From assembly GCF_050433505.1 (NCBI RefSeq), contig NZ_JBNPXC010000002.1:744001-808000 (forward strand): 64,000 bases of DNA, read 5' to 3'. This document shows positions 9,801 to 18,487 of this stretch, piece after piece; position 1 is the first letter of the stretch; each line of letters begins with the position of its first letter. Position numbers and translations under genes: made by a program. This DNA is from Methanobacterium_D oryzae. GTDB taxonomy: Archaea; Methanobacteriota; Methanobacteria; Methanobacteriales; Methanobacteriaceae. A model generated the notes under the pieces. It made no database searches. It was not told where the DNA came from and saw only the letters and a program-made list of their open reading frames with translations.

Positions 9801-10553
9801 TTATTTTGAATTCCAATACGATGCATTTGGAGATGGTAGATCTTCTTTTTTGTTAATTTTGCCATTTCCATTGTTTTGAGTTCCTATGCGATATGCCCAA
9901 AGAGTTCTAAATATTCTAAATCCATCAGCTATAGACTGTAATTTTGGAGAATCAACGCGGCTACCATAACCAATTGGAGTTTCAATTATTTTAAAATCAT
10001 TATTATATATTTTAATGAAAAGTTCAGCTTCTAATTCAAAACCAGATGAATTAATACCTTCTTTAAGAATACAATCAATTACTTCTTTTCTAAATGCCCA
10101 ATATCCTGTGCAAACATCTGATACTTTGCAGAAAAGTAAACTAGCAATTAAACTTAAAATGTGATTTCCAAAGAGATTTAATTTCGTTATTGAACCATCT
10201 TCTCTTTTTCCATTTAATCGTGACCCCAGTACAACATCTGCATCATCTATTTTCATTTGGAATAATAGTTTCTGGGCATCTTTAGGATAATATGTATTAT
10301 CAGCATCTAACATTACTGCAAACTTGGTTTTGACGTTCTGAAATCCTTTTCTTATTGCATGGCCTTTTCCTTGTTTTCGTTCATAGAGTAATTTGACTCC
10401 TGCTCTTTTGGCGATTTCTGCTGTGTTATCATTTGAGTTATTATCAATAACGATAATTTTTGATTTGGGGTATGTTAATTTAATATCATTTAAAAGAGTT
10501 CCAATTGATTTTTCCTCATTATATGCGGGAATTAAAAACGTAGTGTCTTTCAT
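9801..10553 (-). CDS. GT2 polyprenyl-phosphate glycosyltransferase (DPM1/DPG synthase-like)
   Basis: A 250-residue GT2 enzyme close to archaeal dolichyl-phosphate hexosyltransferases. TFLIPAYNEEKSIGTLL opens the GT-A fold, IVIDNNSNDNTAEIA follows, MLDADNTYYPKDA carries the DxD metal site, and LGSRLNGKREDGSI and CTGYWAFRKE are typical of the DPM1-like branch. No C-terminal membrane helices are seen. It likely charges polyprenyl phosphate with a sugar on the cytoplasmic side for use by glycan assembly or protein glycosylation. The ATG at 10553 is preferred over one six codons upstream because GGAGAG lies eight bases before it. An AT-rich inverted repeat (10607-10632) precedes the gene, which heads the minus-strand cluster. 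Confidence 0.87.
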   Translation of the reverse strand: MKDTTFLIPAYNEEKSIGTLLNDIKLTYPKSKIIVIDNNSNDNTAEIAKRAGVKLLYERKQGKGHAIRKGFQNVKTKFAVMLDADNTYYPKDAQKLLFQMKIDDADVVLGSRLNGKREDGSITKLNLFGNHILSLIASLLFCKVSDVCTGYWAFRKEVIDCILKEGINSSGFELEAELFIKIYNNDFKIIETPIGYGSRVDSPKLQSIADGFRIFRTLWAYRIGTQNNGNGKINKKEDLPSPNASYWNSK

Positions 10554-11309
10554 TAATTTCTCTCCACTCAAATGAAATATATCTCACTCATAAATTAATA
10601 ATATAATATATTATTAAGTTATTAATAATATAAATATGTATCTAAGTATTAATGATATATACGAAACAGTTTATTAACCTTGAATGGAGCTAAAAAACGA
10701 ATATAAATTAAAATTAATATTATTCATAATTAAAAATTTATTTTAAATGATAAATTACAATAAATGGCCATATAAACATTTTAAATTAAATTATAAGTAT
10801 TATCTATTTACAAACTTCAAAGTCAGATATTTAACTAAATAATATTATTAATAATTTGTTTAAAACATATCTGCTGCTAAATATCTTATAAATATCTTAA
10901 ATAAAATAAATTAAAAGCCCATTACGATATTATAAGCTTAAATATTAAATTAAGTTCTTTATTGCTGTTTATATCAAATTATCTAAAAATATGAGTATTT
11001 CATATAAAATTAGAATACTGCTCCATTATGTATTAACTTGTAATAAATGAAAATAATAAATGCAAACTCAATTTTTATACTCAAATTATACACCACCCCA
11101 TCAGTAATAATAGAAAATACCTATTAATATTATATATCCAATTATTAGTTACCCAAAATTTCAATAAAAATAAACAAAATTTACAATGATAATTAGAAAA
11201 AAATTAATAGAATAAATAAAAGAAAGGGAATCCATAGAACTAAATAAAATACATAAAAATCCAAAAAAGAAATTAATACAAGTTTAAAAATTAAACAGGT
11301 ATAGAAAAA
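10554..11309. other. AT-rich divergent intergenic region
   Basis: About 750 bases between the minus-strand glycan cluster and the plus-strand DUF166 gene. It contains an inverted repeat with ten-base arms, TATATTATTA and TAATAATATA (10607-10632), ahead of the GT2 gene. Two short open frames near 10747 and 10991 lack ribosome binding sites and I do not call them. The rest is A/T-rich sequence in which I see no structured RNA or gene; both divergent promoters must lie here. Confidence 0.5.
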
Positions 11310-12221
11310 ATGAAAATTAGGATATTTATTCTAACTTCTGGAAACTATGGCTCAAGAATCATAAATACCCTGGCTAAAATGGGCTTTGCATCATCCATAG
11401 TTAGAATACATGAAGTTGAAGAAAATCTACCTGAATTTATAGATGATATTGAAGAATATATCCCTACTAATCTTCCTGAAGCAGATTTAATACTTTCATT
11501 AGGATTATATGGCGATATAAACATGATTATACCTGATGTCGCTAAGGAAACAGGAGCATTGTCAATTATTGTCCCTATTCATGATCCAAAACAAATTCCA
11601 ATCGGTCTTCAAAAAGAAATTGAAAATGAAGTAGGAAACAAAAAAATAGTCTTTCCCAAACCTTTCTGTGCCTTAAAACCAGTTGGAGATAAATATATTG
11701 ATACATTTGCTGAAGTTTTTGGAAAACCAGAACTTGAAATAAAAGCAGATGAACTAATCAGAAATATTGAAGTTAAACGAGGAGCTCCATGCGGTTCAAC
11801 ATGGTATGTAGCAGAAAAATTAGAAAATGTACCTGTAGATGATGCGGAATTTGAAGCGGGAGGCCGTTATCATAATTATCCTTGTTTGGCATCAATGAGT
11901 GTTGATCCTCAAATAGGAGACACTATACTGCACCTTGCAGGTTACAAAATAAAAGAAGCCGTTAAAAAAGAATTAGGATTTGCATCAAAATCTGCAGTTG
12001 TAGATGAAGAATTATGCCAAGGCGGCGAAAACTGTGCTCATATATGCTTCAAAGAATGTCCCCTTGTTAAAACAGGAGATAAAACTATTATTATTAAAGA
12101 AGATAAAAAGATAGAAATTAACCCAAAAACATGTGGATATTGTGGAATATGCGTCCAAAAATGTCCATTTGGAGCTATTGAAATTGAGGAAAATCTACGA
12201 TTTTCCGAACCACAAAAATAA
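11310..12221 (+). CDS. DUF166 family protein with C-terminal 4Fe-4S ferredoxin domain
   Basis: A 303-residue protein matching the archaeal DUF166 (COG1810) family, found mainly in methanogens and, as I recall, mislabelled thymidylate synthase in some older annotations. Residues 1-220 form the DUF166 domain, starting MKIRIFILTSGNYGSRIINT, with RGAPCGSTWYVAEKL and YHNYPCLASMSVD as cysteine-containing motifs. Residues 230-295 carry two cysteine groups, CQGGENCAHICFKEC and the classical CGYCGICVQKCPFGAI, enough for iron-sulfur clusters. An electron-transfer or redox role is likely but the reaction is unknown. It is followed after 47 bases by cbiF on the same strand, hinting at a link with corrinoid metabolism. 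Confidence 0.85.
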   Translation: MKIRIFILTSGNYGSRIINTLAKMGFASSIVRIHEVEENLPEFIDDIEEYIPTNLPEADLILSLGLYGDINMIIPDVAKETGALSIIVPIHDPKQIPIGLQKEIENEVGNKKIVFPKPFCALKPVGDKYIDTFAEVFGKPELEIKADELIRNIEVKRGAPCGSTWYVAEKLENVPVDDAEFEAGGRYHNYPCLASMSVDPQIGDTILHLAGYKIKEAVKKELGFASKSAVVDEELCQGGENCAHICFKECPLVKTGDKTIIIKEDKKIEINPKTCGYCGICVQKCPFGAIEIEENLRFSEPQK

Positions 12222-12268
12222 AAAAATTTTTGAGGTTAAAGATAACATTAAATTTAAGGATGAATAAA

Positions 12269-13033
12269 ATGGAAGGAAAAATAATATTTATAGGTGCAGG
12301 TCCTGGAGACCCTGAACTTTTAACTATAAAAGGTAAAAACGCGTTGGAAAAGGCAGATATAATAATTTATGCCGGATCACTTGTAAATAAAGAAGTTTTA
12401 AACTATGCAAAAGAAAATAGTGAAATCTATAATAGTGCATCCATGAATCTTGACGAAATACTGGATATAATGGAAAAAGAAACAAAAAAAGGTAAAATTA
12501 TTGCAAGGGTTCATACAGGTGATCCTTCAATTTATGGAGCAATTGGTGAACAAATTGAATTTTTAAAACAAAAGAATATAAGTTTCGAAATAGTTCCTGG
12601 TGTTAGTTCCCTTTTTGGTGCTGCTGCTGCGCTTGAATCAGAGTTAACACTTCCAGAAGTATCTCAAACAGTTATTATTACACGACCAGAAGGTAGAACA
12701 CCTAAACCCGAAAAAGAAGCAATTTCTAAACTTGCAAAACATAACGCTACCATGTGTATCTTTTTAGGAATTAGCATGATTAAAGAAGTTGTAGATGATC
12801 TTTTAACCTGTTATACTCCAGATACTCCTGTTGCAGTTGTTAAAAAAGCCACATGGCCTGATGAATTAATAGTTAAAGGAACTTTAAAAGATATCGCAGG
12901 TAAAGTTAAAGAAGCTGGAATTGAAAAAACAGCGCTTATTATTGTGGGTAATGTTCTTGATCCGGGATATATTACTCCATCAAAGCTTTATGATGCTAAA
13001 TTTACCCATGAGTACCGTAAAGGGCATGAATAA
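12269..13033 (+). CDS. cbiF: Cobalt-precorrin-4 C11-methyltransferase (CbiF/CobM)
   Basis: A 254-residue SAM-dependent tetrapyrrole methylase that methylates C11 of cobalt-precorrin-4 in anaerobic cobalamin synthesis, a cytoplasmic step supplying the corrinoid needed by methanogenic methyltransferases. Seen in the sequence: the P-loop-like IFIGAGPGDPELLTIKG at the N-terminus, IIYAGSLVN typical of the CbiF branch, VHTGDPSIYGAIGEQ, the EIVPGVSSLFGAAAALE block and ALIIVGNVL near the end. Length fits the family. I choose the ATG at 12269, which follows AAGGATGA; an in-frame start 13 codons upstream would add an unusual basic tail. Other cobalamin genes are not in the window. Confidence 0.92.
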   Translation: MEGKIIFIGAGPGDPELLTIKGKNALEKADIIIYAGSLVNKEVLNYAKENSEIYNSASMNLDEILDIMEKETKKGKIIARVHTGDPSIYGAIGEQIEFLKQKNISFEIVPGVSSLFGAAAALESELTLPEVSQTVIITRPEGRTPKPEKEAISKLAKHNATMCIFLGISMIKEVVDDLLTCYTPDTPVAVVKKATWPDELIVKGTLKDIAGKVKEAGIEKTALIIVGNVLDPGYITPSKLYDAKFTHEYRKGHE

Positions 13034-13134
13034 TGCCTAAATTTTTACTATTTTTGAATTTATTTTGCATTCAATTAAATCTAAATAAAATTTCTTACCA
13101 TATTATTACTTAATAACTTTTTTGAGTGATAATT

Positions 13135-14367
13135 TTGAATATAAAAAAATGGTGGCAGAATCAATCCAATACTGATAAAGCAGTTTTAAGTTTAAGTTCA
13201 TTTATTGGAATAGCTTTAATTTTCATTATATTAAGTGGAATACTTGTTCCTGATACTACTTTTTTAACACTCGAGGCAAATAATGCTCAAATTAATGCTA
13301 TAACAAATGAATTTATTATAAAAGGGAAAACTGAACCTAATGCTAAAGTATTTATTAATAATAATGATTTAAATTTAGATAAAATACCAGTAAATACGGA
13401 TAATAATGGTAATTTTGAATATAAACTGATAGTTCCTCCAGAAATTACTGATACTAAAGTTTCAATAACATCAAAAGCAAAAGGGAAGTATGAGGTTGTC
13501 CAATATATTGATCTACAAAGACCATTGACATTTCTTTCAATAAAGCCCATGGAAAAAATTCCTTTTAAAAGTCAAGATGTTCACTTAGAAGGAAAAAGCG
13601 AACCTAATGCTTCTATCACCATTATTTCAAATATGACTCTTAAAGATAATATAAATCTTCAAAGGTATATGGAAACTTCCTTAAATGATCCTATAATTGA
13701 TACTGTTACACTAAAAACAGATGAAGATGGAAATTTTAAGTATGATTTTCATGTTCCACTAAATTCTACTTCTGTATATTTTAATGTAACTGCAGAGTCT
13801 TATGGTAAAAGAAGTACCAATCAAATTCAAAATGTAACCCGTGAATTTACTAATTTTCCTCCAATTAGTTCTATTTTTGATGTAGAAAATTCATATAGTA
13901 AAATTAAAATAAAGCATTATTCTGGAAAAGGTTTCTCAATTAATTATCCTGATTTTTGGGAGAGAGGTTCATATAAAAATGCTGGGAAAAATTCCAGATT
14001 ATATGTAACCTATGAAAACAATGTAGAATGTATTGTCTGGTATGGAGTTGTTGGTAAAGACTTTGGAAAATCCATTAAAGATTATAAAAACACTCAAGAT
14101 GCATATATACGTACATGGTGGGGTGGAACTGAAGTTTTTGAACAGAATATTAATAAAAATGGAGTAAAGGGAATTAGAACAGTTTATAGATGTGAACAAA
14201 ATCCATTATTTTCCAACAACATACGACCTCCATTTTATTTAGATAGAACAACTCTTACAAAGGACAATATAAATGTATATCAGCTTCAGCTTATGGTTAA
14301 TGGAGAATATTATGAAAAAAATAATCATATTATTGAAAAAACTGTAGGAAGCTTTAAAATAAATTAA
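13135..14367 (+). CDS. Membrane-anchored extracellular protein with Ig-like repeats
   Basis: About 410 residues, with a single hydrophobic segment near residues 17-40 after a short basic N-terminus (KKWWQNQSNTDKAVLSL), a tail style frequent in methanobacterial exported proteins. The rest is extracellular: two Ig-like modules, recognisable from the repeated signatures IKGKTEPNAKVFINN and LEGKSEPNASITIIS, each ending in DNNGNFEYKLIVPP or DEDGNFKYDFHVPL, then a C-terminal domain of about 150 residues beginning GKGFSINYPDFWERG that resembles PsbP/DUF1795-type domains. I prefer the TTG at 13135, preceded by GAGTGAT, over GTG at 13126. It lies just before the adhesin genes, so a surface role is likely. 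Confidence 0.65.
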   Translation: MNIKKWWQNQSNTDKAVLSLSSFIGIALIFIILSGILVPDTTFLTLEANNAQINAITNEFIIKGKTEPNAKVFINNNDLNLDKIPVNTDNNGNFEYKLIVPPEITDTKVSITSKAKGKYEVVQYIDLQRPLTFLSIKPMEKIPFKSQDVHLEGKSEPNASITIISNMTLKDNINLQRYMETSLNDPIIDTVTLKTDEDGNFKYDFHVPLNSTSVYFNVTAESYGKRSTNQIQNVTREFTNFPPISSIFDVENSYSKIKIKHYSGKGFSINYPDFWERGSYKNAGKNSRLYVTYENNVECIVWYGVVGKDFGKSIKDYKNTQDAYIRTWWGGTEVFEQNINKNGVKGIRTVYRCEQNPLFSNNIRPPFYLDRTTLTKDNINVYQLQLMVNGEYYEKNNHIIEKTVGSFKIN

Positions 14368-14547
14368 CTAGTTAAAGCATTCTTTTTATAATTAATTTAA
14401 CTTATCAATAAGCCATTATATTTACTAATTATGTTTTTAATATTTAATTATTCTAATTGACTTAATCAAAATGCTTTAAAACAATTTAATTCTATTCTTT
14501 TTATTATTAAGTTTTTTAATATATTTATACTAATTTTAAATCATAAG

Positions 14548-14574
14548 ATTAATATATAAGTTATAACTAACTAT
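14548..14574 (+). promoter_or_regulatory. Conserved adhesin promoter element (copy A)
   Basis: A 27-base block, from ATTAATATATAAG to AACTAACTAT, is identical to positions 18273-18299 and stands at nearly the same distance (about 190-220 bases) from the start of each adhesin gene. It includes an archaeal TATA-box-like ATATATAA, so transcription probably starts about 25 bases downstream and yields a leader of roughly 170-185 bases. Confidence 0.65.
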
Positions 14575-14579
14575 TTTTA

Positions 14580-14766
14580 TTAGGGCATAAACGATAATAA
14601 TGGACATAAAGACAATATAAGCAGCCATACAATCTAAATGAATTTTTCACGCTTCATAATCCATTTTATTTTGTGAAGTGGCTCATTTCTAATAATTCAT
14701 CTTCTTTCTAGTTTTGCTATTATTTTTTTAGTCCTAGTGGAATCAAATACAAAGGAGGTGAAAAAC
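14580..14766 (+). promoter_or_regulatory. Conserved structured 5' leader of adhesin gene (copy A)
   Basis: This untranslated stretch matches 18303-18487 in patches: GGGCAT near the start, AATCT-AATG before a hairpin, AATTCATCTTCTTT after it, and AAGGAGGTGAAAAACG at the gene start. The hairpin pairs CAC (14648-14650) and TTCA (14653-14656) with TGAAGTG (14674-14680), leaving a two-base bulge; copy B forms the same stem without the bulge. The leader ends in a very strong AAGGAGGTG ribosome binding site. Confidence 0.55.
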
Positions 14767-16608
14767 GTGAAAAAACAAATAGTATTAGCTACACTCTGTT
14801 TAATCGCTGTTTTAGTTTCTGTTTCTGCTTGTAGTGCTGTTAATTTAACTGTTGGGACCGGTGGGACTTATTCCAATATACAGGATGCATTTGATAATGC
14901 TGTTGACGGTGATACAATCCTTATTGCTAATGGAACATACACTGGAGACAAAAATAGGGGGATTAAAATTAACAAAACCCTTAATATCACCGGTGCAAGC
15001 CAGACTGGAACCATAATCAACGCTCAAGGTGATGATTACATATTCTTCATTGAGAATGGTTATACTGTAAACTTCAGCAACTTAACACTAAGAAATGGAG
15101 AATGTGATTATGGTGGTGCTATCTACAATGAAGGTAATTGTACCATAAATAAAGTTACATTTGACAATAACTATGCAGAAGATGAGGATGGTGGTGCTAT
15201 CTACAATGAAGGTACAATGACCATAATTGGCTGCACATTCACTAGTAACGATGCAGAAGAGGATGGTGGTGCTATCCTCAATGACGGTACAATGACCATT
15301 GCTAACAGCACATTTACCGATAATGAAGCAGATTATTCTGATGGTGGTGCTATCTGCAATGAAGGTACAATGACCATTACTGGCTGCACATTCACTGGTA
15401 ACGAGGCAGCTGATTGTTGTGGTGGCGGTGCTATCTACAATGAAGGTACAATGACCATTAATAACAGCACATTTACCGATAATGAAGCAGATGATTCTTA
15501 TGGTGGTGCTATCTACAATGACGATACAATGACCATTACTGGCTGTACATTCACTAATAATGAAGCAGAGTATGGTGGTGCAATTTATAATTGTTATTGT
15601 AGTAGAAATTTAACCATTACTGGCTGTACATTCACTAGCAACACTGCAAGTATGGGTGGTGCTATCTTCAACAATAGATATCTGGAACTAAAATATAACA
15701 CCATAAAAAACAATAAAGCACTGCTAAATAACTTAAAAGCGTTATATGCTGTGGATGGACCAGTAGGAACTGTGGGTTATGGTGGTGGAATATTTTTAGC
15801 TCCTTACTCTTCTTATGAGATTGTTGGTAACCACATCCTGAACAATACTGGAAGTGGTATATACATAGGATACCCACCTAAATCAAAAGGTACTGCTTTC
15901 TCAAGCAAGATAGAAGAAGAAATTGAATATAAAGCAATTATTAACTTCAACAGAATCTATGGAAACACACCATACGGAATATACAACAGTACAATAGAAG
16001 CAACTGCTGATGTAAGCGCTGCTAGTGATCCTCTACCACCTACAATGCCAACCATAAATGCTAAATATAATTGGTGGGGTAGTAATAATGGTCCTAATAG
16101 TGCTGGTGCTGATAAAACCAACCTAGAATCTGCATACTACGCACCATGGCTTGTAATGAAATTAACACCAACAAAAGTTGTAATTAACGGTGGTGAAACA
16201 ACATTATTAACCGCTAGCTTCCTCTACGACAATAATGGAACATACCACGACCCAGCAAACGGCCACATACCTGATGGAACACCTGTAACATTTACTACAA
16301 GTCTTGGACAGGTTGGAAGCCAAACAATAACCACATATACTGTTAACGGTATTGCAACCGCAATTCTAAGAGCTGTAGACGCAGCAGGTAATCTTGTAAG
16401 TGGTATAGCATATATTACAGCAACAACTGATTCTCAGACACTTTCAACTAGTGTTAGTATCATTGAAGTTCCAGAAGCAAATGCGGCAACAAACACAACC
16501 AATACAACAAGCACAGTAGGAATGCAAGAAACAGGAATACCATTAGTTGGATTAATACTTGCTATTTTAGCGTTGTTTGGTGGTTTAGCGACCTCTAAAA
16601 GAAAATAA
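14767..16608 (+). CDS. Pmp-repeat adhesin-like surface protein
   Basis: A 613-residue exported protein of the methanobacterial adhesin-like type. It has a signal peptide (KKQIVLATLCLIAVLVSVSA), a parallel beta-helix region of polymorphic-outer-membrane-protein repeats with many GGAIYNEGTMTI and CTFTSN units, a NWWGSNNGPN motif that closes the helix, an Ig/invasin-like domain from about residue 460, and a C-terminal anchor (ETGIPLVGLILAILALFGG, then SKRK). It should be displayed on the cell surface and may bind other cells or surfaces. The GTG at 14767 is chosen because AAGGAGGTG ends six bases before it; an upstream in-frame GTG at 14737 would place the ribosome binding site inside the gene. 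Paralogues follow at 16890 and 18488. Confidence 0.85.
   Translation: MKKQIVLATLCLIAVLVSVSACSAVNLTVGTGGTYSNIQDAFDNAVDGDTILIANGTYTGDKNRGIKINKTLNITGASQTGTIINAQGDDYIFFIENGYTVNFSNLTLRNGECDYGGAIYNEGNCTINKVTFDNNYAEDEDGGAIYNEGTMTIIGCTFTSNDAEEDGGAILNDGTMTIANSTFTDNEADYSDGGAICNEGTMTITGCTFTGNEAADCCGGGAIYNEGTMTINNSTFTDNEADDSYGGAIYNDDTMTITGCTFTNNEAEYGGAIYNCYCSRNLTITGCTFTSNTASMGGAIFNNRYLELKYNTIKNNKALLNNLKALYAVDGPVGTVGYGGGIFLAPYSSYEIVGNHILNNTGSGIYIGYPPKSKGTAFSSKIEEEIEYKAIINFNRIYGNTPYGIYNSTIEATADVSAASDPLPPTMPTINAKYNWWGSNNGPNSAGADKTNLESAYYAPWLVMKLTPTKVVINGGETTLLTASFLYDNNGTYHDPANGHIPDGTPVTFTTSLGQVGSQTITTYTVNGIATAILRAVDAAGNLVSGIAYITATTDSQTLSTSVSIIEVPEANAATNTTNTTSTVGMQETGIPLVGLILAILALFGGLATSKRK
15110..15660 (+). 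repeat. Tandem Pmp coding repeats with two-unit periodicity
   Basis: Seven or so coding repeats of about 75-90 bases, each beginning near GGTGGTGCTATC and containing ACAATGACCATT. Units alternate between a GCTFT type and an NSTFTDNEAD type, so part of the array repeats as a two-unit block. High nucleotide identity between units suggests recent expansion or gene conversion. Confidence 0.8.
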
Positions 16609-16613
16609 TTAAT

Positions 16614-16632
16614 TTCTTTTTTTCTTTTTTTT
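16614..16632 (+). terminator. T-tract terminator after first adhesin
   Basis: A run of thymines broken by single cytosines lies 6-24 bases after the stop codon. Archaeal RNA polymerase terminates at such oligo-T tracts, so this probably ends the adhesin transcript. Confidence 0.5.
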
Positions 16633-16889
16633 GTAATTAGTTTTCACTTGCTCTTGTTAAATTTTTTTAATCAATTTTACTATTTTATATAAAAAGTCCA
16701 TTACAAAGGTTTTATTAGTTGTGGTATTTATTAATATAACTCAATATTGGTATTAAATGTGAACAAAGTTACCAATCACTAAAATAAGGTGCAAAATTCA
16801 CATTTAATGCAATGTTATTTATTATGTTAAAACAAATACCCTCTTAGAAAATAATATACAATAATCATAAAAAAGGGGGTGAAAAAAGC

Positions 16890-18107
16890 GTGAAAAACAA
16901 AATAATACTCATCACACTCGCTCTAATTACTATTTTAGTCACTGTTTCTGCTTGTAGTGCTGCAAATATTTATGTTAATAGTTCCATTACTACTCCCGGT
17001 GATGGAAGTTCATGGGATAAGGCAGTTCAAAACATTACAGAGGGATACAACAAAGCAAATGATAATGATACAATCAAACTTGCCAATGGCCAATACAGCG
17101 GAACAGGAAATACTAATATAACAATCACTAAAAATATAACAATTCAGGGACAAAGCCAAACAGGAACCATAATAAATGGAACGAACACCAACTGGATATT
17201 CTTTATTTATCCAGGATACAATGTTACAATCAAAAATCTCACAATAACAAATGGAAATAGTTCTTATGCCGGCGGCGCTATCGATAACAGCGGTATTTGT
17301 ACTTTGATGGACTGCACATTTATGAACAATAAAGCAGAAGGTATTGGCGGCGCTATATACAATAATGGTAACTGTAATTTGAATGCCTGTACAATTACCG
17401 GTAACAATGCAGAGTTTGGTGGCGCTATCTACAATGCAGGTACTTTGAATGCTACTGGTTGTAACATCTTCAATAACAGAGCATCATATCTCGGTGGAGC
17501 AATCTATAGTTACTATGTTTCTAACACTACAGTTATATACAGCCGTTTCTTAAATAATACCAATCCCAGAGGTCCACAAGACTTATATCTTTTTGTATAT
17601 GGTCAACAAGCTACTATGAATGTTATATTAAACTGGTGGGGAGATAATAACGGACCCAAATCAGAAAGAGTAGCATATGGATATGCTAAGTATGACCCAT
17701 GGCTTGTAATGAACATTAACACAAATCCATCAACAATCTATACTGGAAAAACTTCAAAAATCACTGTAAATGTTTACAAAGACTCTGCAGGCGGTGATCA
17801 TAGTGCTGATGCTGCTCAGTTCTTCAGTGGTCCAGAAGTAACATTCACTTCTACTTTAGGTACCATCGGAAGTTACACAAAAACAGTTGACTGGGTTTTA
17901 GGAGAAGCAGTAATAACATATCACGGAATTTTAGCAGGGAATGACCCAATTACAGCAGCAGACGGACAGACCATAACAACAACTGTAACTGTACTTGCAG
18001 CCTCAGAAGAAGGAACAGTGGGGATGCAAAACACAGGACTACCAATAGCAGGATTAATACTTGCTATTTTAGCATTGTTTGGTGGTTTTGTAATTTCTAA
18101 AAAATAA
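16890..18107 (+). CDS. Pmp-repeat adhesin-like surface protein
   Basis: A 405-residue paralogue of the flanking adhesins. It starts with GTG nine bases after a GGGGGTG ribosome binding site and has a signal peptide (KNKIILITLALITILVTVSA). The beta-helix part is shorter, with about four GGAIYN repeats between residues 125 and 205, then LNWWGDNNGPK, an Ig-like domain (KITVNVYKDS ... DAAQFFSGPEVTFTSTLG) and the anchor TGLPIAGLILAILALFGG. From the PWLVMNINT motif onward it is very close, also in DNA, to the gene at 18488, so the C-terminal halves share recent ancestry. Unlike its two neighbours it lacks the conserved promoter and hairpin leader, suggesting different control. Confidence 0.83.
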   Translation: MKNKIILITLALITILVTVSACSAANIYVNSSITTPGDGSSWDKAVQNITEGYNKANDNDTIKLANGQYSGTGNTNITITKNITIQGQSQTGTIINGTNTNWIFFIYPGYNVTIKNLTITNGNSSYAGGAIDNSGICTLMDCTFMNNKAEGIGGAIYNNGNCNLNACTITGNNAEFGGAIYNAGTLNATGCNIFNNRASYLGGAIYSYYVSNTTVIYSRFLNNTNPRGPQDLYLFVYGQQATMNVILNWWGDNNGPKSERVAYGYAKYDPWLVMNINTNPSTIYTGKTSKITVNVYKDSAGGDHSADAAQFFSGPEVTFTSTLGTIGSYTKTVDWVLGEAVITYHGILAGNDPITAADGQTITTTVTVLAASEEGTVGMQNTGLPIAGLILAILALFGGFVISKK

Positions 18108-18272
18108 TTTAATTTTTTTCCATTTTTTATTTTAATTAATTAAGTTATACCCAACTATAGAATTAAACTAATTATATTTTTAGTGTTTAATTAAAAGACT
18201 TTAAAGCATATTAATACTGTTTACCCAATTATTAATTATTTTATTAAATTTATATTAGTTTTAAAACATAAT
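18108..18272. other. Adhesin intergenic region with T-tracts
   Basis: AT-rich spacer after the second adhesin gene. T-runs at about 18113-18133 probably terminate its transcript. The remainder, up to the conserved promoter block at 18273, resembles the sequence before 14548 in composition and in scattered short words, but no gene is seen. Confidence 0.45.
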
Positions 18273-18299
18273 ATTAATATATAAGTTATAACTAACTAT
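18273..18299 (+). promoter_or_regulatory. Conserved adhesin promoter element (copy B)
   Basis: Identical over 27 bases to 14548-14574 and including the ATATATAA TATA-like box. Flanking bases diverge freely, which argues that this block is held by selection or recent duplication. It precedes the third adhesin gene by about 190 bases. Confidence 0.65.
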
Positions 18300-18302
18300 C
18301 TT

Positions 18303-18487
18303 TAATGGGGCATGAAGAATAATAATTGATTTAAAGGAAATAAAAGCGACTATATAATCTTAATGGGTAGTTTACACTTCACATGCTGTTTTTTTGAAGT
18401 GAACCATTACTATTAATTATTCATCTTCTTTACAATTATACTATTATTTTGGCCCCTAGGAACCAGCACAAAGGAGGTGAAAAACGC
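18303..18487 (+). promoter_or_regulatory. Conserved structured 5' leader of adhesin gene (copy B)
   Basis: Partner of the leader at 14580-14766. A clean seven-base stem pairs CACTTCA (18375-18381) with TGAAGTG (18395-18401) around a T-rich loop, and GTT/AAC flanks can extend it past a small bulge. AATTATTCATCTTCTTT and AAGGAGGTGAAAAACG are shared with copy A. It could be a regulatory RNA element controlling adhesin translation. Confidence 0.55.
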
